This document shows, piece after piece, positions 49,948 to 60,492 of a DNA stretch of 64,000 nucleotides. The translations under genes were made by a program, and so were the position numbers. Numbering within the stretch: the first letter of the stretch is position 1; every line of letters begins with the position of its first letter. The stretch lies in contig JALECJ010000056.1 of assembly GCA_023515745.1 (NCBI GenBank), forward strand, positions 915,409 through 979,408, given 5' to 3'. The notes below the pieces were generated by a model, which was not told the origin of the DNA, did not search any database, and saw only the letters and a list, made by a program, of their open reading frames with translations. This stretch comes from Amoeboaphelidium protococcarum. Lineage: Eukaryota; Aphelidiomycota; Aphelidea.

Positions 49948-51138
49948 TCATTTACGCTTCTTGAGTTCTTCAAATCTCCTGGCCAGTTCATCAAAATCTG
50001 GATCTTCACTCTCTTTAGGCGATTTCTCCTTTTCAGTTGGTGGAGGAGGTAGAGGGACACTTGGTAGATTGTCCACGTCACTATTATTATTATTATCTCG
50101 CTGCTATTACTACTACTAATTCTACTAAAATTACTGCTACTACTACTACTACTTTCCATCCATAAAACCATCCTTCCTGTCATTAAATCCAAACTGATCT
50201 TGAGGAAATTGCTACTACTATTCATTATCAGAATCTGGCAACTATGGAATAGTCGGACCTTATGAGTATTACTATTACTAGGTAGGCATTACTGGAGCTG
50301 AAGGTTGATTCTACGGAGATATTACAGTGCTTGGTCTCTATGCACCTTATAGCTGCAATTAATACTACTACTATTATTATCCACTTTACTACTATTAAAA
50401 ATCCAGAGTATAACCAGATTATTATTAGTCATGAGTAGGAGATGAATAGTCTGGAGGCTGAGCAGGACGCAAAAGATCCTACTACTGTTAACCATTTCCA
50501 CCTAGGAATAAGGGAATATTATTCTTACTACCAGCACCGATCGCTCCATATGAAGATGTCAACTTCAAATGTCTTTCTTCATCAAAGTCCACATGAAAAG
50601 TCTTACAAATCTCTCTGACATACGCTGTGACCAGTTCTTCAGACGGACGTTGAACACTGAGGCGACTGACTACACGAGGATTCACCTGACCTAGTCGATT
50701 CTACCCCGCAGCCTCATAGTACTCTCTTCCAAATTTAGATTTCAAGTACTGAGCAATGGTAACCAGTTCCTTGAGATCAGCAGAACATCTAGGCGCCGCA
50801 TATATCAGCGACTACACAGACTCTTGAATTCCCTCATCTACAACCACCATGGATGACTTTGATCTACCATGAAGTTTGTTAGTCGGATTGTCGATCAGAC
50901 CGAATCTGGCAATTAAAATCTCACACAGCAAAGATAAAACTTCAAATGCTTCAATTAGATAATCTTCTCTAATCACAGACTCCACCTTGATCCTGGCACT
51001 CTCATGCTTACCATCCGCCACCAGGTTGGCAATCTCTTTCCGCACATGCGTACTCAGCGACTGCTTCTTTGCAGACATGGCCTTTATTCTCTGCTATAAC
51101 AATTTCAAGTTCAATTTCAACTTTTAAGAATTATACAT
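49948..51138 (-). CDS. IST1: Ist1, ESCRT-III regulator
   Basis: The chosen start gives MYNSQKLKLNLKLLQQRIKA, the family's first helix, which a downstream ATG would lose. The core follows: HVRKEIANLVADGKHESARI, KVESVIREDYLIEAFEVLSL, ILIARFGLID, APRCSADLKELVTIAQYLKS and PSEELVTAYVREICKTF. A Gln/Pro-rich linker coded almost entirely by TAG and TAA runs leads to the C-terminal MIT-interacting motif DFDELARRFEELKKRK, just before TGA. Ist1 binds Vps4 and modulates ESCRT-III in endosomal sorting and abscission. It has 396 residues, no introns. Confidence 0.94.
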
Positions 51139-51367
51139 ATTCAGTAAAGATCTTTACTCTAATGTTAACTATTTACAATGAGATGATAGTGGGTAAATTC
51201 AATGAGTAGTGTCAAAGAGAGAGGATTCGAATCTTGAGACTAACAAATGGAAAGGAAAGAAAGTCAAAAGAGCGCGGAGATCAGCGCCTTTTCGTAATCG
51301 TGGAGATCAACGACTGGTCATTAAGTGCTGTAGTAAAGTTGTGCATATACACGCTGAAAGTAGTAAA

Positions 51368-51983
51368 ATGTTTGATCCTAAAGCACTCAAGTCTGTGTTA
51401 AACGATATTCTGAAAAGTGGTTAATAATATGGATTGCTGGCGGCTTTAGTGTTGAATGTTGATGGAAGTATAATTTGTTAATCAATGGTGGCTGGTTAAT
51501 CCTCCGGTTTGAATAGTCAAATAGTTGCCACTTTTGCTTGCTCTTCCCTGTTCTTGTACAATGATAGTCGTGGTAAGGATGCATAGCGGCTCATTACTCA
51601 GCAAATGATAGAGACAGATAAGGTATGCTGTTTACTTTACCAAAAGCGATTAGTCCTTAATTAAGTTTCTGACGCGTGTAGTATCGACTACTAGTTAAAT
51701 TGGTTACAGTCTCTTTAAATTCTGATCAACTCAGTGACACTGCAGAAGATGAAGCGTTGAATTTGATATTCGTTCTTGTTGGAAGTACTGACAAGTCGCC
51801 ATGGGGATTATTTCTGAAACAGGTATGTCTTCAGTAGTTTGCTTGTATTATTTATTCTGTTCTATTAAAGTTAATGTGTAGATGGACAAGTTGAAATCTT
51901 TCGCAGTGTCTTTCAATGAGCCAATGCAACGGCGCGCAGTTCAAGCCTTAAGCGACGCGTTGGAATCTTCTTCGTAGAATTGA
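51368..51983 (+). CDS. LAMTOR2: LAMTOR2-like roadblock protein
   Basis: Exons 51368-51622, 51682-51822 and 51882-51983, with 59- and 59-nt introns, 165 residues. Starts MFDPKALKSVLNDIL (compare MLRPKALTQVL in animals), then LAALVLNVDGSIICQS and QIVATFACSSLFLYND, a roadblock/LC7 strand-helix pattern. LAMTOR2 pairs with LAMTOR3 in Ragulator, which anchors Rag GTPases on lysosomes. Residues after exon 1 (LVTVSLNSDQLSDTAEDEAL) include an insert not present in animals. An open frame continues upstream to 51209 without ATG and is likely leader. Confidence 0.65.
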
Positions 51984-52032
51984 ATGAATTGTTGATCTCT
52001 AGTAAACTAAAGTGTGTGAATATATCATTTGA

Positions 52033-53007
52033 ATGATTACAGATAAAGTTATTGCTATTATTGAAGCATGTATACATGTCATTTTACATAAACACAAATT
52101 GTATCCGATGGAAGCTTTTCATTTGGTAAATTTTGCCCCATCAGCTTTGTCATAATAATAACGATCAACAAATGGAACTATGGGCGATCATTATAGTAGT
52201 AATAGGAGCAAGGTTAAACTTACTGATGGCGGAACGTCTGTAAAATGTGATAGACATCTCTTAAAGAATCCAATTCAAATTTATCAGTGTAAATCACCGC
52301 TAGTCTTGTAATATATTGAAAGTATTGTGAATTGGTTGCGATAGTACAAGGACAGCGTTGAGGCGTTTTCAGTGTCTGTTCTGCGTAAAAGTTAAGCTAG
52401 AGATTAATCATCGCTGGGCGCGTCATCTACAATGTTTGATACTTCTCAAGATTTAAGTCTAGATTCGCAGTAAGTCTCGCCTAAACTTATTATGAGATAC
52501 GTGTTTGATGTCGCGTAATTGAATCAGCTAACTCTGGAAGATGGTGACTTACTGTCCTTTGTGATGAGATTACAAGCTAAAGTTGTGAATGATAAATTTG
52601 TATCTAAAGCTGGAGTACTCTCATGGAGCGTCGCTGTAAGATTTCAGCAATAATCTTTGTAAAATGAATGGATAAGTCTAGACTCTTATGAGATGGGAAC
52701 TGATGACCACGCCCTAGAAGTCCGTGAATACGATAGCATAAGATCGATATCTAGCGATGGAAACAAATTGAACCTTTTTAGTGTATCATATCAATAATAA
52801 TAAAAATAATTATAATCAAATTTCATTTCCACCACTCTAAATTATACTCATCTTTAATCTTTTCAATTTCCAGAGTCCGCTCCTTTGCCAGCTAAGCATT
52901 CATTTACTTTTTTAAACGTCTCTACACTTTATGTGATAGCATACAAAATCAAGACAGTGATTGTCACTGTGACGTCGTACCTGTTATCGCATGCAACTAG
53001 TCATTGA
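52033..53007 (+). CDS. REV7: REV7/MAD2L2 HORMA-domain protein
   Basis: Starts MITDKVIAIIEACIHVILHK / HKLYPMEAFHLVNFAP, the N-terminal helix of REV7. It continues NPIQIYQCKSPLVLQYIESI, VNWLRQYKDSVEAFSVSVL, a Ser-rich insert, and SFVMRLQAKVVNDKFVSK / AGVLSWSVAVRF. REV7 is the HORMA subunit of DNA polymerase zeta and of shieldin-like complexes. The natural end appears to be ...FSVSYQ at 52794, followed by three TAA codons. Under UAR = Gln the frame runs on 70 codons to TGA at 53005, entirely opposite CMC2 coding sequence. The 3' limit is therefore doubtful; the TAA run may act as a stop. Confidence 0.7.
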
Positions 53008-53127
53008 TTCGAAGAGTGAATTGCAATCGCCACGAAGTCGAGACATTGTAGAATCATTACATTCAACATACTTTTCAATCACGTCTTGACATGGCTTATA
53101 AAGCGGATCGTCTTTCAATGGATGCAT
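52823..53127 (-). CDS. CMC2: COX assembly factor CMC2 (twin CX9C)
   Basis: Exons 53127-52981 and 52921-52823 joined over a 59-nt intron, 81 residues, the family length. Starts MHPLKDDPLYKPCQDVIEKY with the MHP start of CMC2. It has two CX9C pairs (CQDVIEKYVEC and CNSLFESMTSC), the disulfide fold imported by Mia40 into the mitochondrial intermembrane space. The second exon gives a basic helix RRLKKQMNAQLAKERTLEIE. It is needed for cytochrome c oxidase assembly. Stop TGA. Divergence from CMC1 is judged by the MHP start only. Confidence 0.8.
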
Positions 53128-53395
53128 TTTGTAATAGGATATCGCACGGTTAAAAACGACAGGTGTATAAAGGAAAGTGCGAGTTGTTGAGCTGAGAAAC
53201 AATAACGAGCTCGCTCTTTCGGATCAAAAACAACTTTTCAATTGTCAATCATACTTTTTGTTGTTTCATTCATTGTCTATCACTTACTGCATTTTTGACG
53301 GAATATATTAACTTGTTCATAGAAATAATACTTTACATTCATCACCAATGATGTATCCTCGAAGATAAAGATTTAAGCCGGATAGAGTGTCGATA

Positions 53396-54589
53396 ATGTC
53401 AAGGCGAAGGTTCTATGTTTTAGTGTCAATATTCACTTTGATCATGCTCAGCGTCCTGTTATTTAACTTTCGGGCCAACTACTCAAAGTCTATTCCTGTG
53501 TAGAATTCATAAATTTAAAATTCATAGTCTGCATCTACTCGCATCTCTACTACAGTCAAGACTTCAGTTCCTATGACCTCTTAATAATTGGCTGTTAAAA
53601 CTCCTTCGCCTGTTCATCCTGCGATCGTATAGCCCTCGACTTCAACTCTGACGTCTACAACTGCTCCATCTATCCCACTACCGACTTAAACTGCTGTATA
53701 ATAGAATTCATTGAATGATACAAAATGTCAAGATTAAGTTAAACTTAAAAGTGCGTTATGTATCACTGGAGCAGTTAGATCATTTCTGGTCCCTGAAGTC
53801 CATCAATCAATACAGAAATATGTAATAGATGCACTTCACGCTGATGGAAATGATGTTGATGTTTATTTTGATGTTATGATAGACTAGACTTGCGACGCAT
53901 CGATGTCTGCGGAATAGTTGGATAAATTCAGACATTGTAAGAGATTTCTTGAAATTGCAAAGAGCATGTCTGCCAAAGTCATATAGACCAAGAACGAGAT
54001 TGAATGTTCATCAAACTATTTAAAAGATCACAGATGTTGTTAGAATGATATTCATGCCGATCAACAGTCTATTGCTGGTTTCTTTTAGTATTAGAGGAAG
54101 AGACATTGCCTTGAGCTGGCTTTAAAGAATAAGGAATACGATTTCTATGTGATGATTAGGCCTGATCTAGTGTGGTATGAACCAATCCCGAGTACACAAT
54201 ATCTAAACAGACTAACTCCTAGAATGTTCCTATCTTCCAAGGAGTATCAAGAAGCAATTGGTGATTTTGTATACTTATTTCCGCGGTCCATTTTACCAAT
54301 AATGCTGGATAAATTTAACAATTACGCGCTGAAGAGGTGTGAAAATTAGAAATCCATAATGTGGCCACCAGAGTATGAGATGCAGCCGCAGCTGGAGCCT
54401 CTTCCTCATTAAGTCCTCCCTCTACTGTTTTCCATTGTGCGAATGGACGGCAGTTCCGACTGTTTCCGCCTCAATAATGAGGTGTTGCGAAATAGTAATA
54501 TATTCTTCTATAACGGCAGATAAATGACTGCTGAAGATCTTTGTAAAGCCTACGTTGAAGAAGGTAAATTCAAATTTCCATATCTATGA
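53396..54589 (+). CDS. type II membrane glycosyltransferase-like protein
   Basis: A 397-residue protein. A short cytoplasmic basic start (MSRRRFYVL) and one membrane anchor (VSIFTLIMLSVLLFNF) lead to a Ser/Thr/Pro-rich stem and a luminal domain. The domain opens ALCITGAVRSFLVPE, the 'G..R' start seen in several protist and plant glycosyltransferase-like families. It contains HCLELALKNKEYDFYVMIRP and DLVWYEP (an RxD-type site), conserved cysteines (ECSSNY, DHRCCQND) and a final FFYNGRQMTAEDLC. Likely Golgi-resident; donor and acceptor unknown. Stop TGA. Confidence 0.6.
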
Positions 54590-54790
54590 TGAGTGAGTGA
54601 TGTTATTAGATTAGTTAATAATTCTATACGTGTTCTTGAGCGCAAGTTTAGTGTTTACGAGCTTTGTTTTGACTTTTCCGTTGTCGTTTCACTCTCTTGC
54701 GGATTTCCTTTCACTGTTGTTTCACATCTCTGTACTGTATATCAAGTTAGATTGAGCATTAAATAAGTGGTGAATTTTGTTGAAATTTAT

Positions 54791-57790
54791 ATGGAATATA
54801 AGGAAATGGAGAATTCTGAGAAGTAAAGTTAGGATTCATTGTTTTCCCCGGTGAACTAAGCTGAGGACAATGTGGATGTTGTTGAAGACACTGTTGAATG
54901 TCCTGCATGCCAACTTCCGATTAATGCCTAGTCGATTAACGCACACTTGGACAATGATTGTATCCGCACAAAGGAAGAAGAATAAGAGAGTGTCGAAGTA
55001 TCTGCTATCAAAGTTAAACCTCGACTGTCGAAATTGTAAGGATTAAAAGACCAAGTTAAGGAGTTGGCAGTGGGACCTCAGAGCCGCCCCACTTCTGATG
55101 CTCTGTTTGAAGTTGTGCGAAAGGACACTGGATCGTCACCATCTAAAGGCGTCGTACAATTGTTTGAAGTGTAAGAATAGTCTGTCATGCAAAATTAAGA
55201 GGATAGCATACCCGATTAGTTGAATTTGAACACTTCTTCTCAATAGAAATAGGAGCAAAGTAAAGCGAACGCATTGGACTTCTCCTCAGAAGTTGTTAAT
55301 CCGTATGATGCGGAATCTTCTGTGCCGTAATCTTACGCTTCTCAAAGTCCGTAGAAATAGCGTCTGTCTAATCAGATTCAGAGGTAGAATATACCCGGTC
55401 TTTAAATTGTACGTAGTGCTGCGTTGCTTCCGAACGAAACTGCCAATACCTCTGTGAGTGATGATCCAGTCGATGTTGCTGACCAACAGTTTAGTATTAA
55501 TTTCAGTGGAGCATAAAATGGTGGGACTACTCAATAATTTCGCTATATCCGCGCATTTAGTAATGACGACTTGCATGCATTTGATGTGAACACTATTGAC
55601 AAGCAGTTCATTGCGTTAAGAATGCAAGAGCATCCATCCAATTTTGTACAAGTGTACGATGAAGGTCGCGCCAAAGATGTGGCAACGTAGACGAAGGAGA
55701 AGCAGATATAGCCAAAGAAAGGTGGATTGGCTCTACCGAGTGAGAGAATGGGAGTGAATCCGCTGTTTGGTGAGATGGATATTTTGGAAAGTAGCCTGGA
55801 TGATTTTTAGGCAGCTCTACCTGAAGGTTTGGAACACTCTCATCTTGGGAGAAAAGACATTGCCAGCAGACTCGGTCTCAGTGCTGATAGTCTGAGAGTG
55901 CGTAATGGAAAGGTGCTGGTGGAGAGTAGAGATGCTCTGAATGAAAACCAACAGCCAAGTCCAAAGAAGCGTCGTGCTTTTGTCATTGAGAATAAAAGAG
56001 CTCAAATGTCAGATGCTAAGCGGAGATATTATGAGTTTGGTTAACGCTGGAGAGTGTTCTGGAAAGATGCGGAGCAGTTAATCTAACTGTGGAACAAACC
56101 GATCAAATATGTGGAGTCCAGATTCGGCACAGGTATTGTGTCTTATTTCAGACTGTATAGATGGCTGTACCTGGTAAATGTTTTATTTGGAGTGGTCTGG
56201 TATTTTTTTGTAATACTGTTTGGCGTGCTGTATCAAGCTTAGTAGAAGAATGCTGGTTTTGAAATAACTCGCTAGAAGCTGACAAAAGATGGACAATTTG
56301 ACATTAATTTGTTCTTCATCGACCTATTCTCTGGTGGTAGTTCACTGAATAATACGATCATGTTTGAAGTTGGGTATCCTGCCAAAATATACTTTGCAAA
56401 TGACGGACACAGTCCCTCTCCGGAGGATGTGCCGTACAATATGGATATTGCTTATCTGGCAGTTATATTCTTCACTTATATAATGTCGTTTGCTCTCATT
56501 TTGATTCGGATGAAATCATTGTTTGTGGAGAAGGCTGAAGTGTCCAGCGGTGTAGTTATTGATGATTACGCGCCTTTTGGGACTGCTGTATTTGCGTCAT
56601 GGGATTTTGCTATTGCTTCCGCCGAAAGTCGTAAAAATCATAACTTTGCCATCTCTACACTGTTTAAGACTTTGATTGCGAAATTGGAGATTGCCGAGTA
56701 GAAGTAGAACTAATCATCTGGTTATAAAGTCGAAAATATCGTGCGTAGATTTTTTGGTAATATATTTGTGATTGCCATTTGGTGTTTATCTGGGTTTGTT
56801 GTCTATATTACGCTGAATCTGGAGTACAATCCGAATGGACTCGATACTCTTGGTATATTGGTCACACCTGAAACATTTGGTTTGGTAAGATCTAACAGGT
56901 TCATTTCTATAACTGCATTCCTGATTTCATCCCTTAATCTTATACTGCCATCTATATTCAAACTGATTGCAAGATTTGAGAGATATGACTCTCCTACTGT
57001 TGCTGCCACCATTACTCTGACTCGTGCTTATGTGACCAAAATTGCTGCCGTGTACGTTATCGTTGTCTCTTTGTACATTGCTAATAGATTTAAGTTGGAT
57101 GGTTGGGAGTATGCTGTTGGTCAGAATTTCTACCAACTAGTTTGGACGAATTTTGCCTTCTCCACAGTGAGCACCGTGTTTTATGGCGTGCTGTATCGTT
57201 AAATATTTGGAAAGTAGTATTACGATTTTGGTCTTGCTGAGAATATACTGGAAGTTATCTACTAGCAGGCACTCGTCTGGATAGGTGTAGTCTATTCGCC
57301 AGCGGTTGTCGTTCTATCACTGTTGCTTGGTGGCATCACATTTTACGTCAAGTACCTGACTCTGTGTTACTGCGGTCTCCCACCTAGAAGAGTGTACAAT
57401 TCATACTTTTAGAACATTTACTTTCTAATGTTCTTAGTACTGACACTACTACTCATGGCATTCCCCACATTCTTCAGTCTGACTCAATTCCCACCGACAT
57501 CAGGTCCGTACTCATTCGCGTAGTAGAATAATGTCACTTTGAGTGCCATCTACTCTGTGATTCCCAATGGTGTCGCTTCAATGAAGAGCGATTTTTTGCG
57601 AAATTTGATTCAGTTCATAGGATCGGTAGGATTTATAGGTCCACTGATAGGAGTGTTGGTTCTAATGTCTTATTTTTTGAGTGCTATAAATGAGAAGAGG
57701 TAGAAGAAGTTGAAGAAGATTTCGTTAGAGTTGAGATCTGAACGCGCTGACAAGAAGTTCTTGCTGAAGTATTATCGCGCTAAGAATTGA
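54791..57790 (+). CDS. TMC channel-like protein with N-terminal UBZ4-like zinc finger
   Basis: A single 999-codon frame with no intron. Residues 37-57 hold CPACQLPINAQSINAHLDND C, a C-x2-C-x11-H-x4-C finger like Rad18-type UBZ4. After a disordered Gln-rich linker of about 350 residues comes a basic stretch (PSPKKRRAFVIENKRAQMSD) and then the TMC membrane domain from about residue 455. The domain has ALVWIGVVYSPAVVVLSLLL, ITFYVKYLTLCYCGLPPRR, YNSYFQNIYFLMFLVLTLLL and PYSFAQQNN...YSVIPN, the TMC signature order. TMCs are related to anoctamins and OSCA channels and include animal mechanotransduction channels. The frame between finger and TMC domain is continuous. Stop TGA. Confidence 0.87.
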
Positions 57791-58079
57791 TGTAAATTGT
57801 TTGTAATTCTGTCTTAAATATATATACTGTTTCTATATCTTTTTCAGATCAGGAGTATAAATGCTCAAGTTTGATGATGATGATAAGCTTTGAATTTGCT
57901 GTATCACTGCCGTTTGATTCGTTTGTTGCTACTTTATTGCCGACGTCATTCGCTCTCTCTTGATTTCATCGACTTTTTCGACTTTTCGTCTTTCTTTCTT
58001 TCTTCTTCCGTTGTGCTGCTCCTTAACAAAGAGCAATTATCATCAACTAAAACAATCATTTAGCCACTCTGTGAATATC
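57791..58079. promoter_or_regulatory. TBP upstream region
   Basis: Pyrimidine-rich (ttttcgtctttctttctttcttcttcc near 57981-58008), upstream of TBP. No gene seen. Confidence 0.35.
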
Positions 58080-58934
58080 ATGGCTACACCATTTTAATTC
58101 TCATTGCCTAGTGAAGGCACATCCTCTTCATCTACTGCTCTACCTTAGTAATCGTCTAGTAATGATAACACTGGTACTAGTGGTGGTAATAATATCGAAG
58201 AAGGATTGCCTGCAGAGTTGGCTCAGATGATTAATGGAGTGGGGGATTTCGGGGGAGGATCATTGGGTAATTTATAAGAATTGTCATCAGGGTAGTAGCA
58301 GAGCTCTGAGTAATCTCAGGATGCTGGCGGTGATGATGAGGAGTAGGTGGCTGCCGGTAATTAGACTGGCGCTGATTCGTCGGCTCATCCGTCCGGCATT
58401 GTGCCCACTCTGTAAAATATTGTGGCCACTGTGAATCTCGATTGTAAATTGGATTTAAAGACTATAGCTCTGCATGCTAGAAATGCTGAATACAATCCAA
58501 AGAGATTTGCCGCCGTCATTATGAGAATTCGTGAGCCGAAGACTACTGCGCTGATATTTGCCAGCGGTAAACTCGTCGTCACGGGAGCTCGCAGTGAAGA
58601 TTTGGCGAAACTGGCCGCTCGAAAGTATGCGCGCATTGTGCAGAAACTCGGCTTCCCGGCCAAGTTCATCGAGTTCAAGGTGCAGAATATCGTGGCCTCG
58701 TGCGACATTCGATTCCCCATCCGTCTGGAGGGACTGGCTTTTGCCCACAGTCATTACTCTAGCTACGAGCCAGAGCTGTTTCCCGGTTTGATCTACCGCA
58801 TGGTGAAACCAAAAGTGGTGCTGTTGATCTTTGTCTCGGGAAAGGTTGTGCTGACGGGCGCAAAAGTTCGGGAAGAGATTTACGAAGCGTTTGAGATGAT
58901 TTATCCCGTCCTGTAAGAGTTTAGAAAGACGTGA
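58080..58934 (+). CDS. TBP: TATA-binding protein
   Basis: A 284-residue protein. A Gln/Ser/Gly-rich N-terminus of about 105 residues, partly TAG/TAA-coded, precedes the saddle domain with its two repeats. Repeat 1: [59 protein letters not shown]. Repeat 2: [58 protein letters not shown]. It ends YPVL-Q-EFRKT then TGA. The TAA after YPVL must be read through as Gln to reach the family's 'FRK' end. The general factor for all three nuclear RNA polymerases. Confidence 0.98.
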
Positions 58935-59253
58935 TCAGGTGTCTGTTTTGACTGTTGATTTGATTACCAGTGGGGATTGTAATAACAGCCGTTGAAGTGT
59001 GATTTCTTCTAATCGACTGAATTTGGCGTAAGCATTAAAAAGAATATAAACAACAAAAATAAAGTATCGTGTTCATTTAAGGGTTCGTTTACGCTTGTTT
59101 TCGACTCTAGTGCTATTCTGTGATAGAGACGCTTAATACGCGTGTATTAACAATCCGAGAGTCCATAAAATCTAAAACAAGATTCTTAATGTTTGTACTA
59201 ATATTATATTGAGTCATTGATGCAAGTAACAGTATTTCGAAATAATCTTATGA
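58935..59253. other. convergent spacer between TBP and RBM48-like gene
   Basis: AT-rich 319 bases with a palindrome taatacgcgtgtatta near 59134-59149. No gene or RNA was identified. It likely holds both 3' ends. Confidence 0.4.
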
Positions 59254-60159
59254 TCATTGGTGAAGTTCAGTTTAAGCAATACATTCCAATAGATTGAAAA
59301 GCTTTGTTTTCAACTCCTGATGGTATACCTCGTAAATGGGAACATTGGTGTATTGATCAAAACTGTGACAGAACTTGTAACATACCAGTTCCTATGTCGA
59401 TTCCGCCAGTTATTAATCCATACACTCTTCTTTCAACCAGGCATGTGCCAAATCATTTAGAGCGGATACATTGAATAAAGGCAGACTAGCGCCCTGGATG
59501 ACTGCAGCTTCGTCCAAGTCCTAAAGTCGGGCCTAGTAATTCTACTCTTTCAGCTCGTCAAAAATTATCTTTAAGACGCGATTCGACAAGCGGGAAGTAT
59601 TTTTTGGCTTATAAGGCTCTTCCAACTGAAAGCCTCCCAGCCAAATGCCACCATAACTCTGAGCCACACTTTGCTCTTCCCCAGACAATTGACGACCGAT
59701 GTCATCATAATGGCGCCTAATGAGATGACTGCCTATCTCTCTTGCTGCAAACTTGACAAATGTCTTATTCAGTCGAGATGCTTTCAAGTAATAAATGCCA
59801 GACTTTGAAGCATCTCCATGCTGCAGCACGCTAACATAGTTGGGCGCGTAGGCCATGCGGACATGCTTCTCATCAAAAACGCTGTGGAAGGTGGCAGCCG
59901 CCAGCAACCTGTCAGCGTCCTTGCGAGTGCGAAAGGTGACGAATACCTGCTTTTACTCCTTCTCAATAGTAATTGCTTCCGGCTTATAAATGGCCAACTT
60001 TCTCAGTAAATACTCATGAGACAGTAGCAGCAGATCCCAACCTCTAATGACAATGGATCTAGTGTATACTTTGACAATGTTTAGTTGTTGATGATTAGAT
60101 ATTACGCGTTCACTGCAGACAGGATCTTCTTGGATAGCATTAATCAAATACGGTGCCAT
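59254..60159 (-). CDS. RBM48-like RNA-binding protein
   Basis: A 301-residue frame starting MAPYLINAIQEDPVCSERVI. The N-terminal half resembles RBM48: VKVYTRSIVIRGWDLLLLSH, then VFVTFRTRKDADRLLAAATF and DEKHVRMAYAPNYVSVLQHG (compare '..L.VCYAPE...'). RBM48 works with ARMC7 in minor-spliceosome (U12) splicing in animals and plants. The rest (GGIWLGGFQLEEPYKPKN, FDELKEQNYQARLQDLDE) is helical without a known motif. Stop TGA. The RRM is divergent, so the assignment is moderate. Confidence 0.5.
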
Positions 60160-60492
60160 TTTGAGCGTATTTGTGTGTATCTAAAGTTAAGATTCCCAGT
60201 TTTTAACTGGAATTCATCAATATCTGGTTCAATACAAATAACTGGATTGTTATGAGAGCCCCTATGTTTCAACCTGCCGACTGGAAATTGGATTGATCTA
60301 GGGGCGCCATTTGATTGAAACTCTTGGCTAGAAAATGAAGTTATGGGTTGGCCAAAGATTCTGGCTCTTTACACGACTCATCTGCTCCAAATTTCTATAG
60401 ACTACTGTACCTAACATTATAATTGATGTTTGAAATAGATAAACAAAATTAGAGTACATGTTGAACGTAGTTTACTTTACTATCACTATTGA
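60160..60492. other. spacer between RBM48-like start and paladin stop
   Basis: 333 bases. Short plus frame MRAPMFQPADWKLD stops after 14 codons. No RNA gene seen. Confidence 0.35.

Noticed and set aside
58385-58754. Minus-strand frames opposite TBP
   Set aside because: Pure antisense shadows of the highly conserved TBP saddle domain.
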